64,000 nucleotides of DNA from Flavimobilis rhizosphaerae (GCF_014852685.1 NZ_JACZDF010000004.1:1-64000), one strand, 5' to 3'. Counted from the first letter of the stretch, positions 1-8,549 are shown. Numbers and translations are program-made. The notes: generated by a model from the letters alone, not told the origin.

Positions 1-94
1 CGTCGGGGCCGGTGTAGCGGGCGCGCCAGCGGCCGGAGGGCAGCAGCTCGAGCGAACCGAACGACCGACGAGAGTCCCGACGACGCGCGCTCAT
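1..94 (-). CDS. Tyrosine site-specific recombinase (integrase), N-terminal fragment cut by window edge
   Basis: The reading frame starts at an ATG ending at 94 and runs off the left edge, so only about 31 residues are visible. They include the phrase GSLELLPSGRWRARYTGPD, which is typical of the N-terminal arm/SAM-like domain at the start of actinobacterial phage and ICE integrases; the catalytic domain lies outside the window. The ATG overlaps the stop of the upstream hypothetical gene in an ATGA arrangement, so the two are probably co-translated. A tRNA-Gly gene about 570 bp upstream is a plausible attachment site, but no att repeat can be tested here. The identification rests on a short stretch. 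Confidence 0.6.
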   Translation of the reverse strand, partial: MSARRRDSRRSFGSLELLPSGRWRARYTGPD

Positions 95-558
95 GCGTCG
101 ACCTCCGAGACGAGCGCGACGACGACGACCGAACCCGGCCGGTACGTCGCCAGCGTGCGGCGGTGCACCTCGGCCTCGGCTTGGGCCTCGAGCAACGTCG
201 GGTGCCAGTCGTTGGACAGCGGGATCTCCGAACCCTGCCAGGTGCGCTCCACGACGACGTAGCCGAGCCGGTGCGCCACGCCGGCCTCGGCAGCCTCGGC
301 AACGGCCTCGAGGCGCGGGCCGGGGCTGGCAGCGACGGGCAGGGCGTGCGTCGCGTTCCAGTGGCGCGCGAAGTCGGACACGAGCGCGCGCATCTCGCGG
401 CCGGCGGTCTCGTCGTCTGCGGCGTCCTCGGCTGCGGTCCAGAGCCAGGCCAGCGCGAACCTCACAGCTGCATCATCGTCCGGGGCGCGGGTGAGGTGCT
501 CGGCGAGCGTCGCGGGGTCGTCCTCGGGCCGGCGCACGGGCAGGTGGTGGACTGTCAT
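91..558 (-). CDS. Hypothetical protein translationally coupled to an integrase
   Basis: A 155-residue acidic protein starting MTVHHLPVRRPEDD; a GTG six codons upstream (576) is an alternative start. I recognise no family. It has no membrane segment or signal peptide, an alanine-rich helical middle and a valine-rich C-terminal strand (RPGSVVVVALVSEVDA). The position is informative: its TGA overlaps the ATG of the integrase fragment, as accessory genes of integrative elements often do, but it is longer than a typical excisionase (about 70 residues) and shows no clear helix-turn-helix. It probably belongs to the mobile element extending left of the window. Confidence 0.55.
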   Translation of the reverse strand: MTVHHLPVRRPEDDPATLAEHLTRAPDDDAAVRFALAWLWTAAEDAADDETAGREMRALVSDFARHWNATHALPVAASPGPRLEAVAEAAEAGVAHRLGYVVVERTWQGSEIPLSNDWHPTLLEAQAEAEVHRRTLATYRPGSVVVVALVSEVDA

Positions 559-609
559 CGGGGGGCCTACTTCCACGTTCTTCCACGACGGCCCGGACGG
601 GGGATGCAG

Positions 610-642
610 AACGGCCGTCCTCGCGGTGCGAGAACGGCCGTT
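610..642 (-). terminator. Hairpin terminator downstream of tRNA-Gly
   Basis: AACGGCCGT (610-618) pairs perfectly with ACGGCCGTT (634-642), and an inner CTCGC/GCGAG stem extends it. It lies just 3' of the minus-strand tRNA-Gly and before the next minus-strand gene, so it probably ends the tRNA transcript. There is no long T tract, as is usual in high-GC actinobacteria. Confidence 0.6.
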
Positions 643-661
643 GACCTGCGGTGATACGTGG

Positions 662-732
662 AGCGGATGACGGGAATCGAACCCGCGTAATCAGTTTGGA
701 AGACTGAGGCTCTACCATTGAGCTACATCCGC
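662..732 (-). tRNA. tRNA-Gly (anticodon TCC)
   Basis: On the minus strand a full cloverleaf can be drawn. The acceptor stem is GCGGATG/CATCCGC with discriminator T at 662. The D-arm region is TAGCTCAATGGTAGAGC, the anticodon loop CTTCCAA carries TCC, and the T arm contains GGTTCGATTCC. CCA is not encoded. The transcript points toward the integrase at the left edge, so its 3' end is a candidate integration site for the element to the left. A TAAGGT-like -10 sits upstream, near 760-770. Confidence 0.93.
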
Positions 733-851
733 GTGGTCCCGTGGCAACAGGACCGACGGATACCTTAGCAGGACCTCCGGGGACGAGACACAGCCGCCCA
801 GAGGCCGCCGGACCCTCTATGCTTCTCGACGGACCACGCTGTGCGTGGCCG

Positions 852-928
<77 letters not shown>

Positions 929-1759
929 TTGGCCTGGTGACATATTTTCACCGGTCGTAGTGACAGAACCTCTCGTCGAGAGCCCTCCGGGGCTCTGGGC
1001 GGGGGGTTCTGTCTGTTTCGGGCTGCTGTCGATGGGTGCAGTGCTGTGCGCGGGACTCCGGCGGCGAGCAGTGACGCGCGCTCGGGGTAGTTCGAGGGCG
1101 TGCGGGGAATCACTGGTAGCCCGTCAGGCTCTGGGGCCTGCGGGCTGCGTGGGTGTGGCTGTGGAGTTCGGTGCGCGGCGTGCCGCGCGGGTTCAGGTGG
1201 CGGGCGGTGCGCCGGGTCGCTGGGGGTTGGCGGCGGGGCGTGGGCCGCTTGGCGTGGCGTCCGCTTTTGAGGGGGCGTCGTAGAGGTCGGCGTCGTTGAG
1301 GGCGTTCTTTGCTGCCCAGCGGCGGATGACCTGGATGTTGTACTGGACGATCGCTGCGGTGACCATGATCGTGTTGGCGGTGATGCCGATCGCGCGGGTC
1401 CAGCCGCGGGTCATGGCGTATCCGGTGCGGGCCTTGAGGACGCCGAAGGCTCCTTCAACGGCGGTGCGCCGGGAGTAGGCGGCGATCCATTCGGGGGTGC
1501 CCCAGCGGTGGGGCTGGTAGTGCTTGCCGAGGACGGCGCTGGAGACGGAGATGGTCTCCTGGGTGAAGGCCTTGGTGCGACGCTGGGCGGCGGTGGCGTT
1601 CTCGCGGCCGTGGGTGCGGGTGAAGAACCGCTGGTGGCCCTTGGCGTGACGGCGTCCGTTGCGGACGAGCGCGTAGGGGGCCAGCGCTTGGATCTGCGCG
1701 TTGAACTGCTCGACCTTGGCGGCGCTTCGTGCGTGGCGCCTGCGGACGGGAGCGGAGGC
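929..1759. repeat. Island boundary repeat, left copy (with 28391-29222)
   Basis: This segment recurs in the same orientation at 28391-29222. It contains a hairpin-rich non-coding part next to tRNA-Pro and the last 190 or so codons of a transposase. Similarity is high in the hairpins (929-1016), in a second block (about 1105-1160) and in the coding part, but poor at about 1020-1100. Conserved structured blocks separated by a drifting spacer suggest functional ends, or a conserved RNA, of the element. The repeat brackets the accessory island. Confidence 0.8.
936..1146. other. Three conserved hairpins at the tRNA-Pro-proximal end of the element
   Basis: Hairpin 1 is GGTGA/TCACC (936-940 with 948-952). 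Hairpin 2 has an outer stem GACAGAACC/GGTTCTGTC (962-970 with 1005-1013) enclosing AGAGCCC-TCCG-GGGCTCT (979-996). Hairpin 3 has AGCCCG/CGGGCT with an inner CAGGC/GCCTG (1118-1146). All three recur in the right copy (from about 28405, 28429-28480 and 28585-28613). In hairpin 2 a C-to-T change there keeps a G-U pair. They could be a transcript terminator, recombinase binding sites or a structured RNA. Confidence 0.6.
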
Positions 1760-2782
1760 GTTGGGCGCGAGCGGGGCGATGGAGTAGCGCTTCGGGTGGG
1801 TGATGTTGAACAGGTGGCGTGGGGTCCAGGGGGAGAAGGGCCAGCCGGCGAACATGATGACGCCGGTCTCGGGGTCCTCGCGGTAGCCGAGGTTGTCGTC
1901 ACGCATGTCGAGGTACTGGGTGACGCCTCGGGCGTGGAGCTGGTCGGCCCATGCGGGGGCGACCCAGTTGGAGTAGCCGCGGTCGACCAGGAGCGTGGTG
2001 CGGGGGGCGAAGGGCAGGAGGGCGTCGTCGAGGAGGTTGATGGTCGATTCGGTGAGTCCTGCGTTGGCTGCGACGAGGTCGAAGGCTGTGATCGCCTTGA
2101 TGGACTGCCAGGGGCTGCCGGGGGTGTAGGAGGTGACGGCGGCGTTGAGGTGGTAGCCGAAGAACTTCTTGGTGGCGGAGTCGGTGGTGACGGTGCGGTA
2201 TCCCCAGTCGGCGTCGGGGTCGACCGAGGCGGTCGCCGGGCGACCCGCGGCACGCTGGGCGTCGGTGGCGCGGCGTCTGCCGAGGCTCCAGGCGGGGATC
2301 GCTGAGGCGTCGATGGCGTGCATCTCGGCGGTGGGCAGTGAGTCGGGCAGCGAGGCGCGCACGAGGGCGTTGAGCCACTCGTGGGTGGTGTCGGTGACGT
2401 CGAGGATGTCGTCGGCGTCGAGCCCGCTGGTGGTGTGGGCGGAGAAGTCCATGGCGCGCACGATCTGCTTGAACAGGTAGCGGACCTGGCGGATGGTGAG
2501 GGTCTTGGCCTGTCCGTGCTCGTCCCACATGAGGTCGGAGCGTCGCAGGCGTGAGGCGCTGAGCTCGTCGGTGAGGATGCGGTGGACGGTGACGAGGGTG
2601 CCGCTCCTGAACCGCTGGTTGGGTGCGACAAGAAGCGCCGCGAGGAGCATCTCGACGCTGAGGCGCCTGGGACGGCCGGCGGAGGTTGAGCGGATGGCGT
2701 CTTCGAGGTGCGGGGCGATCTGTGAGCGTCGCACGACGCTCAGGGCACGGTCGAACTCTGTCTCGACGCTGCGCAGGCTCAT
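1193..2782 (-). CDS. DDE transposase of an IS1182-like element
   Basis: A 529-residue transposase. The N-terminal part (to about residue 150) resembles the DUF772-type DNA-binding region of IS1182-like and IS5-like enzymes. Candidate catalytic acids are D158 (HAIDASAIPAW), D267 (LLVDRGYSNW) and E443 (RTAVEGAFGVLKAR), a credible DDE triad. The C-terminal tail is long and proline-rich. The chosen ATG (2782) overlaps the TGA of the upstream recombinase-like gene (ATGA), so the pair is one translationally coupled operon. A second copy of its 3' third lies at 28656-29222. Transposase identity is firm; the IS family assignment is approximate. Confidence 0.85.
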   Translation of the reverse strand: MSLRSVETEFDRALSVVRRSQIAPHLEDAIRSTSAGRPRRLSVEMLLAALLVAPNQRFRSGTLVTVHRILTDELSASRLRRSDLMWDEHGQAKTLTIRQVRYLFKQIVRAMDFSAHTTSGLDADDILDVTDTTHEWLNALVRASLPDSLPTAEMHAIDASAIPAWSLGRRRATDAQRAAGRPATASVDPDADWGYRTVTTDSATKKFFGYHLNAAVTSYTPGSPWQSIKAITAFDLVAANAGLTESTINLLDDALLPFAPRTTLLVDRGYSNWVAPAWADQLHARGVTQYLDMRDDNLGYREDPETGVIMFAGWPFSPWTPRHLFNITHPKRYSIAPLAPNASAPVRRRHARSAAKVEQFNAQIQALAPYALVRNGRRHAKGHQRFFTRTHGRENATAAQRRTKAFTQETISVSSAVLGKHYQPHRWGTPEWIAAYSRRTAVEGAFGVLKARTGYAMTRGWTRAIGITANTIMVTAAIVQYNIQVIRRWAAKNALNDADLYDAPSKADATPSGPRPAANPQRPGAPPAT

Positions 2783-4500
2783 CGGGTCACCTCCGTGCTG
2801 CGCGCGGCGCGTTCGGAGGTGGTCGGGGTGATGTCGGGTGCGGTGCGTGTCTGCGCGGGCTCGGGCTCGACGTGGCGGGCGTAGGGGAGGAGGTCGGCCA
2901 GGGTGGCGGCTGTGGTCAGGCCTGCGTCGGCCAGCAGGCGGGGCAGGGGGATGGCGACGTGGATCATCGCGAAGAGCCACGTGGTGCGCAGCCGGGCGAT
3001 GTCGAGCTTGACGGGGGTGCCGTCGGCTGTGGTCAGGCGCAGGGTGGTGACGTTCTTGCGTCCTTCGAGCCGCCCGATGAGCAGGTCGGTCTCGGCGCCT
3101 TCGTGCAGCGCAAGGCCGGTGCGCACGGCGGGGGCGTAGGTGTCGCGGATGATGACGGTGCGCGGGGCGGGGCCCGCCGGGACGGTGACGGTGAGGTAGG
3201 GCAAGAGCGTGTCGGCGTCGCGCTCGACGATGTCGCAGGCACGCACGTAGCGCAGGTCGCGTGCGGCCAGTCCCGCGCCGAGGGCGAGGCCGACGACGAG
3301 GGCGCCGGTGCGCTGGCGTGCTCGGCTGGGCTGGTTGGCGACGAGCTCGAGGAGGTCCTCGCACTCTTCGGGGCTGTAGGGGCCGCGCAGCGGGGTGTAG
3401 CGGGACGGGACGGCCAGGGGCTGGGCGTCGAGAGCGGCGACGAGGGCGCGCAGCAGGGACCGCGTGGAGCTGATCGAGGCCGTGCTGGCGCCGGAGGTAC
3501 GACGTCGGTGGGTGATGTAGGCCTCGAGAAGGTCGAGGTCGACGAGGTCGGCGACGCTCAGCGGTCCGGGGTTGGCCGGTCCGGTGGGCTGGGTGTGCAG
3601 CCATCGGAGGTAGCCGACCGCGGCGGTGGCTCGGGTGCGGGCGATGTTGACCGTGGCGGGATTCGAGCCGATGACCAGGCGCATCGTGAGCGGACGCAGC
3701 TCGGCCCAGAGGCGGCCGGGGACGCCGCGGGGGTAGTAGTCGGCCAGGGCGGCGCGGACGTCGGCGGGCAGGCGCGCGGGGTCGGGCTCGGGGGCCAGGA
3801 CCGGCCCGGAGGTGGCGCGGCGAAGGGTGTCGCGCTCGGCCTTGCGGGCGGCGCGTTCGGCTCGCATGGAGGTGCGAGCGGGCGAGTTGCTTCTCGTGGC
3901 GTGGGTGGGTGTGGCGTGAACCGCCTCCGTGCTTCGCTCATCGGTCGCCTGCAGGATGCGGGCGGTGTAGGTGAGCTCCAGGGTGCGCGCCGCGCGTCCC
4001 CGTGCAGTGCTCGCAGCGGCCTCGGCAGCAACAGCGCCGAGCGTCGAGCGCGTCACGGGGCGTCCGGCTGACGTCAGCGCACGCGCGACCTCCACGACGG
4101 AGGTTTCGCAGGTCGAGGTGCGCGTGATCGCGGGCATGCGGTGCGTCCGGCGGGAGCGGGCGGGCAGGGCGTGGGCGGTGCGGCGCGCCTGGGTGAGGTG
4201 GCGCGCGAGATGGTCGGCGGAGCGGCCACCGCCGGCGACGTGCACGTCCAGGACGGCCTGGATGGCTGGCGGGGTGAGCAGCGCGCGCAGGTCGGGTGCG
4301 TTCTGCCGGTCCCAGCCGTAGGGGCCGGCGAGCAGGACGCACAGTGCCCACGCGACGCCCCTGGCGCGGGCGGGGTCGTGCGGGGCGGTGCGGGCGGCGA
4401 GGGACCGCACGGGATCGGCAGCAAGCGCCCAGGCGCCGGCGGGCAGTCCACGGGGGACGTAGGCGGCGAGCGTCGCGATGACCTGTGCGTTGGGCGTCAT
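2779..4500 (-). CDS. Degenerate tyrosine-recombinase-like partner of the transposase
   Basis: A 573-residue protein starting MTPNAQVIATLAAYVPRG. It has two related N-terminal modules, AAYVPRGLPAGAWALAADPV near residue 13 and ADYYPRGVPGRLWAELRPLT near 250. The C-terminal third looks like a tyrosine recombinase fold: GAGLAARDLRYV (about 413) matches the box-I arginine region, LRTTWLFAMIHVAIPLPRLL (about 503) resembles box II, and LLPY (about 540) is where the nucleophile would sit. The usual box-II HxxR histidine appears to be replaced (ARLR), so it may be a DNA-binding accessory rather than an active enzyme. It overlaps the transposase start by 4 bp. I know no named family; the fold call is by eye. 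Confidence 0.55.
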   Translation of the reverse strand: MTPNAQVIATLAAYVPRGLPAGAWALAADPVRSLAARTAPHDPARARGVAWALCVLLAGPYGWDRQNAPDLRALLTPPAIQAVLDVHVAGGGRSADHLARHLTQARRTAHALPARSRRTHRMPAITRTSTCETSVVEVARALTSAGRPVTRSTLGAVAAEAAASTARGRAARTLELTYTARILQATDERSTEAVHATPTHATRSNSPARTSMRAERAARKAERDTLRRATSGPVLAPEPDPARLPADVRAALADYYPRGVPGRLWAELRPLTMRLVIGSNPATVNIARTRATAAVGYLRWLHTQPTGPANPGPLSVADLVDLDLLEAYITHRRRTSGASTASISSTRSLLRALVAALDAQPLAVPSRYTPLRGPYSPEECEDLLELVANQPSRARQRTGALVVGLALGAGLAARDLRYVRACDIVERDADTLLPYLTVTVPAGPAPRTVIIRDTYAPAVRTGLALHEGAETDLLIGRLEGRKNVTTLRLTTADGTPVKLDIARLRTTWLFAMIHVAIPLPRLLADAGLTTAATLADLLPYARHVEPEPAQTRTAPDITPTTSERAARSTEVTR

Positions 4501-4670
4501 GGCGCAGACCGTCGAGCGCGCGTGTGCGCGCGCAATGTCGTGACAGTTGACGTCGATGCCGGTGGGCCCTTGTGACGAGCTCGAGCGCCGCGACGGTCCG
4601 GGAGTGAGCGTTGCGACGCTCCGCACCACCTGTGGCGCACCGTTGCAGGGGTGTCCAATCCAGGAGGACC

Positions 4671-4967
4671 ATGTCCACCACCACGATGCCCCGCAGGGGC
4701 ACGAAGATGCAGGCCCGTCGACGTGCAGAGCTTCTCGCTCTGCGATCGTCGGTGGGAGCTGAGTGGGCCGACCGCATGTCTCACGGCATGCCCTCGGCAA
4801 AGCTCCTCCGGGAGCTGTCGATCCTCGAGCACGCGCTCACCGAGCGCTGGCCTCACATGAGCACGCGCTGGCTCACCGACTGGATCCTCGCTGATGCGGG
4901 CAGGATCCACGGCGGGCCCGAGGCTCGAATGCCTGGATGCAGGTACTGCGCTTCGGCGCAGCGGTAA
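4671..4967 (+). CDS. Hypothetical protein, 98 aa, divergent from the recombinase-like gene
   Basis: A strong AGGAGG at 4662-4667, 3 nt before the ATG, supports this start. The 98-residue protein has a basic N-terminus (MPRRGTKMQARRRAELL), a helical middle and a C-terminal CRYC pair that could bind metal or form a disulphide. I recognise no family. It is transcribed away from the recombinase/transposase operon and followed directly by a very strong terminator, so it is a single-gene unit, possibly a regulator or accessory gene of the same element. Confidence 0.6.
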   Translation: MSTTTMPRRGTKMQARRRAELLALRSSVGAEWADRMSHGMPSAKLLRELSILEHALTERWPHMSTRWLTDWILADAGRIHGGPEARMPGCRYCASAQR

Positions 4968-4972
4968 GACAC

Positions 4973-5010
4973 CGGGGTGGGTCTGGGCCGCGAGGCCCAG
5001 ACCCACCCCG
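4973..5010 (+). terminator. Strong 17-bp hairpin terminator
   Basis: CGGGGTGGGTCTGGGCC (4973-4989) pairs perfectly with GGCCCAGACCCACCCCG (4994-5010) across a GCGA tetraloop. It lies 5 nt after the stop of the 98-residue hypothetical gene. No U tract follows. Confidence 0.8.
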
Positions 5011-5118
5011 CTGTCAGCGTTGGGGGAGTCGCTGGGACGTCATGAGGGATGGCGACGTCCCGGGTAGCGGGTATGCGCGCGGCACTGGTCTGGGAGGGCC
5101 GGTGGGCACGATGCGCGT

Positions 5119-5478
5119 ATGACAGGTCGAGAGCAGGGCGCGCCTTCCTGGATGGCGCACGTAGCGCCGGGGCGCTTGGACCGGCGCGTGCTGGACCAGG
5201 GTCGGTTCTGGGTGACGCGCCAGGGCGCGGTTCTGGGGCTGTCGGCGATGAGCGTCGAACATCTTCATGCAGTGGCGGACTTGCTGCGCGCTCAGGCGAT
5301 GTGGTTGCACATGCTCGCGATGGCCGACCTCCTCACCGGCGCCGTGGAAGGCGCGGTGATGGGTGAGGTGCTGACGGTGGAGCTGGGTGGGGCGAGCATC
5401 GCGGACCTGGACGCGGAGGAGTGGCTGGCGACGACGCCGCTCATGCGCGCGATCGAGCACGAGACCCGCCGCAGGTAG
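5119..5478 (+). CDS. Hypothetical protein, 119 aa
   Basis: MTGREQGAPSWMAHVAPGRL onward. The protein is amphipathic with an alanine/leucine/histidine-rich central helix (SVEHLHAVADLLRAQAMWLH) and a short C-terminal helix ending HETRRR. There is no signal peptide or true membrane segment, and I do not recognise the family. It sits alone between a terminator and the Type IIL restriction-modification gene, on the same strand as the latter and 125 bp upstream. Co-transcription with that gene is possible but not shown. Confidence 0.5.
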   Translation: MTGREQGAPSWMAHVAPGRLDRRVLDQGRFWVTRQGAVLGLSAMSVEHLHAVADLLRAQAMWLHMLAMADLLTGAVEGAVMGEVLTVELGGASIADLDAEEWLATTPLMRAIEHETRRR

Positions 5479-5603
5479 GTCTCGAGTCGATCCCGGTCGG
5501 CTGCGATGTGGGCAGTAGAATGCCGCAGTCTTGGTCGCGCGTGGTTCTCGATAGGCTTCCAGCGGTCCACCTGGACCGCGATACGGCTTAAGGGGAGTCG
5601 AGG

Positions 5604-8423
5604 ATGCACGACGTGCACACAGTGCGGGTGCGGACGGACGCGGCTCGCGCGTTCGCTGCGAAGTGGGCTGGGCGCGGCTATGAGAAGGGCGACACAGGGT
5701 CGTTCTGGCTCGAGCTGCTTCGCGATGTCGTCGGTATGAACGATGTGACGACCAACGTGCGCTTCGAGCAGGCGACGGCTACCCACGGCTATATCGACGT
5801 CATCATCCCGGACGCGAAGACGGTCATCGAGCAGAAGTCGCTCGGCATCGACCTCGACAAGCCGGACCGGCGCCAGGGCCTCTTGGTGACGCCGTTCGAG
5901 CAGGCCAAGCGGTACGCCGACTCGCTTCCCAACTCTCAGCGCCCCGACCGCATCATTGTGTGCGACTTCGACCATTTCCGCATCCACGACCTTGAGGTCG
6001 CGACGCCGGCGACCAATTACGTTTCCTTCCGCCTCGCAGAGCTGCCTGAGCAGCTGCATCTCCTCGACTTCCTCGTCGACCCGCAGCTGGCGCGGCGTCA
6101 GCGCGAAGAGCGTGTCTCGCTCGACGCGGGCCGACTGATCGGCCGCCTCTATGACCTTCTCCACGCCCAGTACCTGGATCCGGACTCCGAGGAGAGCCGC
6201 CACAGCCTGAACGTCCTGTGCGTACGGCTGGTCTTCTGCCTGTTCTCCGAGGACGCGGGGCTGTTCCCGAAAGACGCGTTCGCGAACTACCTCGCAGGTG
6301 TGCCCGCACGTCAGGTGCGGGGTGCGCTTCGCGAGCTGTTCGACTACATGAACACCGCACCCGATGAGCGAGACCCCTACGCCTCGCAGGAGCTCAGGGC
6401 CTTCCCCTACGTCAACGGCGGGCTCTTCGCCGACGCCGGCGCGACTGAGATCCCGAACTTCACCGACGAGATCGTCAAGGTTCTCGTGGAGGACGTCTCC
6501 AAGGGCACGGACTGGTCGGCTATCTCGCCGACGATCTTCGGCGGTGTCTTCGAGAGCACCCTCAACCCGGAGACGAGGCGCTCTGGCGGGATGCACTACA
6601 CCTCGCCGGCGAACATCCACAGGGTGATCGACCCGCTCTTTCTCGACGACCTCAAGGCCGAGCTCGACGGGATCCTCAACGCGGACGGTGTCACACCACG
6701 CGCTCGCGCCGGTGCCCTGGGACGCTTCCACGACAAACTCGCGTCACTGACCTTCTTCGACCCGGCGTGCGGTTCAGGCAACTTCCTCTCGGAGTCCTAT
6801 CTCGCACTTCGCCGCCTGGAGAATCAGGTGCTGTCCGCGCTGCACAACGGGCAGGCGATGTGGGCGTTTGATGCGCCCGATGGGGCCAAGAACAACCCCT
6901 TGAAGGTCTCGCTCAAGCAGTTCGTCGGCATCGAGATCAACGACTTCGCGGCCAACGTCGCTCGGACGGCCCTGTGGATCGCCGAGCTTCAGGCCAATGC
7001 TGAGACGCAGACGATCGTCATGCAGGTCATCGACGACCTTCCTCTCACTGACTCGGCGCAGATCACCCTCGCCAACGCTCTCGAGGTCGACTGGGAGGAG
7101 GTGCTACCGGCGGACTTGTGCTCGTACATCATCGGAAACCCGCCATTCCGAGGCGCCCGGTACCAGACACGTGAGCAGAAGGCCGAGCTCGTAGCGGTGT
7201 TCAACGGGGCCCGCAACGTCGGCAACATCGACTACGTCGCGGGCTGGTTCATGAAGGCCGCACAGTACATGGGTGATCACAAGATTCGCGCGGCCTTCGT
7301 GGCGACGAACTCGATCTGCCAGGGCGAGCAGGTCGCCAACGTCTGGTCTCCGATCTACGACTTGGGCGTGCGGATCGACTTCGCACACGACACATTCAAG
7401 TGGACGAATGAGGCAAGCGGTGCCGCAGCAGTCTTTGTTGTGGTCGTCGGATTCTCCAAGCAAGGAGATAAGAAGAGGCTCTTCCGTCACCCTCGTCCGG
7501 ACCAGCCCGCAATTACTGAGTTCCCCGCACAACTCAATGCGTACCTAAAGGATGCGCCGGACGTCTTTGTGTGGAGCCGTTCCAAGCCAATCTGCGACGT
7601 GCCGCCGATCGGGATTGGTTCCCAGCCGCTGGACGATGGCAACTATCTATTCACGAGTGAAGAGAAACTGGCATTTCTCGAGGTCGAGCCGGGGGCCGAG
7701 AAGTACTTCAGGCGCTGGCTTGGCGCGCGCGAGTTCATCCAGGGCATCGAGCGCTGGGCATTGTGGCTTGGAAATGCGACACCCATGGAGCTCGCGCGAA
7801 TGCCTGAGGTGATGAAGCGAGTCAAAGCTGTCCGGGAGTTCCGATCCAAATCGAACCGCCCGCAAACGCGCAAGGCCGCGGCTGCTCCACAGCGCTTCGG
7901 AACCGAGATAATTTCCACGACAAACTCACTCCTGATCCCGCAAGTGTCGTCTGAACGTCGCAACTACATCCCCCTTGGCTTCGTCGGGCCAGAAACCCTC
8001 TGCAGCGACAAGGTGCGCCTGTTGCCGAACGCGACGCTGTATCATTTCGGAATGCTGCACTCGTCGGTCCACAATGCATGGATGCGCATGGTGGGTGTTC
8101 GCCTAAAGTCGGATTACAGCTATTCAAACTCGATCGTCTATAACAACTTTGTATGGCCTGATGCGTCCGAAGCGCAGATGCGTCAGATCTCGGCGCTCGC
8201 CCAGGACGTCCTCACTTCTCGTGAGGGTCTGATCGGGATGACGATCGCTGAGATGTACGACCCGGACCGTCAGATCCTTGTCCCCGGCCTCGTCGCTTCG
8301 CACGCGGCGCTTGATGAGGCTGTGAAAGAACTGTATGGTGCCGCACCGAGCGCGACGGATGGAGAGATCGTCGCGCTCCTTATGAGAATGTACGCCGATC
8401 GCTTAGGTGTGTCCGCGCGTTAG
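5604..8423 (+). CDS. Type IIL (MmeI-like) restriction-modification enzyme
   Basis: A 939-residue single-chain enzyme, close to MmeI (919). The N-terminal nuclease module has D65...E76-Q-K78, a PD-(D/E)XK-type site (MmeI uses D-x9-ExK). A helical connector (about 150-330) follows, then an N6-adenine methyltransferase core with SAM motif I DPACGSGNF (from 387) and catalytic NPPF (512-515). About 620-830 is the expected target-recognition region and the C-terminus is helical. In this family one recognition domain serves both activities, so no separate methylase or specificity gene is needed, and none is present. A GGGGAG ribosome site precedes the ATG. All visible motifs are intact. Confidence 0.85.
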   Translation: MHDVHTVRVRTDAARAFAAKWAGRGYEKGDTGSFWLELLRDVVGMNDVTTNVRFEQATATHGYIDVIIPDAKTVIEQKSLGIDLDKPDRRQGLLVTPFEQAKRYADSLPNSQRPDRIIVCDFDHFRIHDLEVATPATNYVSFRLAELPEQLHLLDFLVDPQLARRQREERVSLDAGRLIGRLYDLLHAQYLDPDSEESRHSLNVLCVRLVFCLFSEDAGLFPKDAFANYLAGVPARQVRGALRELFDYMNTAPDERDPYASQELRAFPYVNGGLFADAGATEIPNFTDEIVKVLVEDVSKGTDWSAISPTIFGGVFESTLNPETRRSGGMHYTSPANIHRVIDPLFLDDLKAELDGILNADGVTPRARAGALGRFHDKLASLTFFDPACGSGNFLSESYLALRRLENQVLSALHNGQAMWAFDAPDGAKNNPLKVSLKQFVGIEINDFAANVARTALWIAELQANAETQTIVMQVIDDLPLTDSAQITLANALEVDWEEVLPADLCSYIIGNPPFRGARYQTREQKAELVAVFNGARNVGNIDYVAGWFMKAAQYMGDHKIRAAFVATNSICQGEQVANVWSPIYDLGVRIDFAHDTFKWTNEASGAAAVFVVVVGFSKQGDKKRLFRHPRPDQPAITEFPAQLNAYLKDAPDVFVWSRSKPICDVPPIGIGSQPLDDGNYLFTSEEKLAFLEVEPGAEKYFRRWLGAREFIQGIERWALWLGNATPMELARMPEVMKRVKAVREFRSKSNRPQTRKAAAAPQRFGTEIISTTNSLLIPQVSSERRNYIPLGFVGPETLCSDKVRLLPNATLYHFGMLHSSVHNAWMRMVGVRLKSDYSYSNSIVYNNFVWPDASEAQMRQISALAQDVLTSREGLIGMTIAEMYDPDRQILVPGLVASHAALDEAVKELYGAAPSATDGEIVALLMRMYADRLGVSAR

Positions 8424-8549
8424 GAGATTGTGGGAACTTGAATGCGCAATTCATTGGGTGGGCGGGATGGCCCGATTGACTCGTGAGTCACGAGCCGACT
8501 CTGCAATCCGCAACGCCTGGCGGGGCGCGTGGCTCACTCTCTCACTCTC

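Noticed and set aside
929-1016. Hairpin array after tRNA-Pro read purely as a tRNA terminator
   Set aside because: It may terminate the tRNA, but the same hairpins recur at 28.4 kb with no adjacent intact tRNA and travel with the transposase, so a terminator alone does not explain them.
1508-2831. Plus-strand open frames opposite the transposase
   Set aside because: Gly/Val-rich low-complexity shadows of the minus-strand transposase, which has a credible DDE triad.
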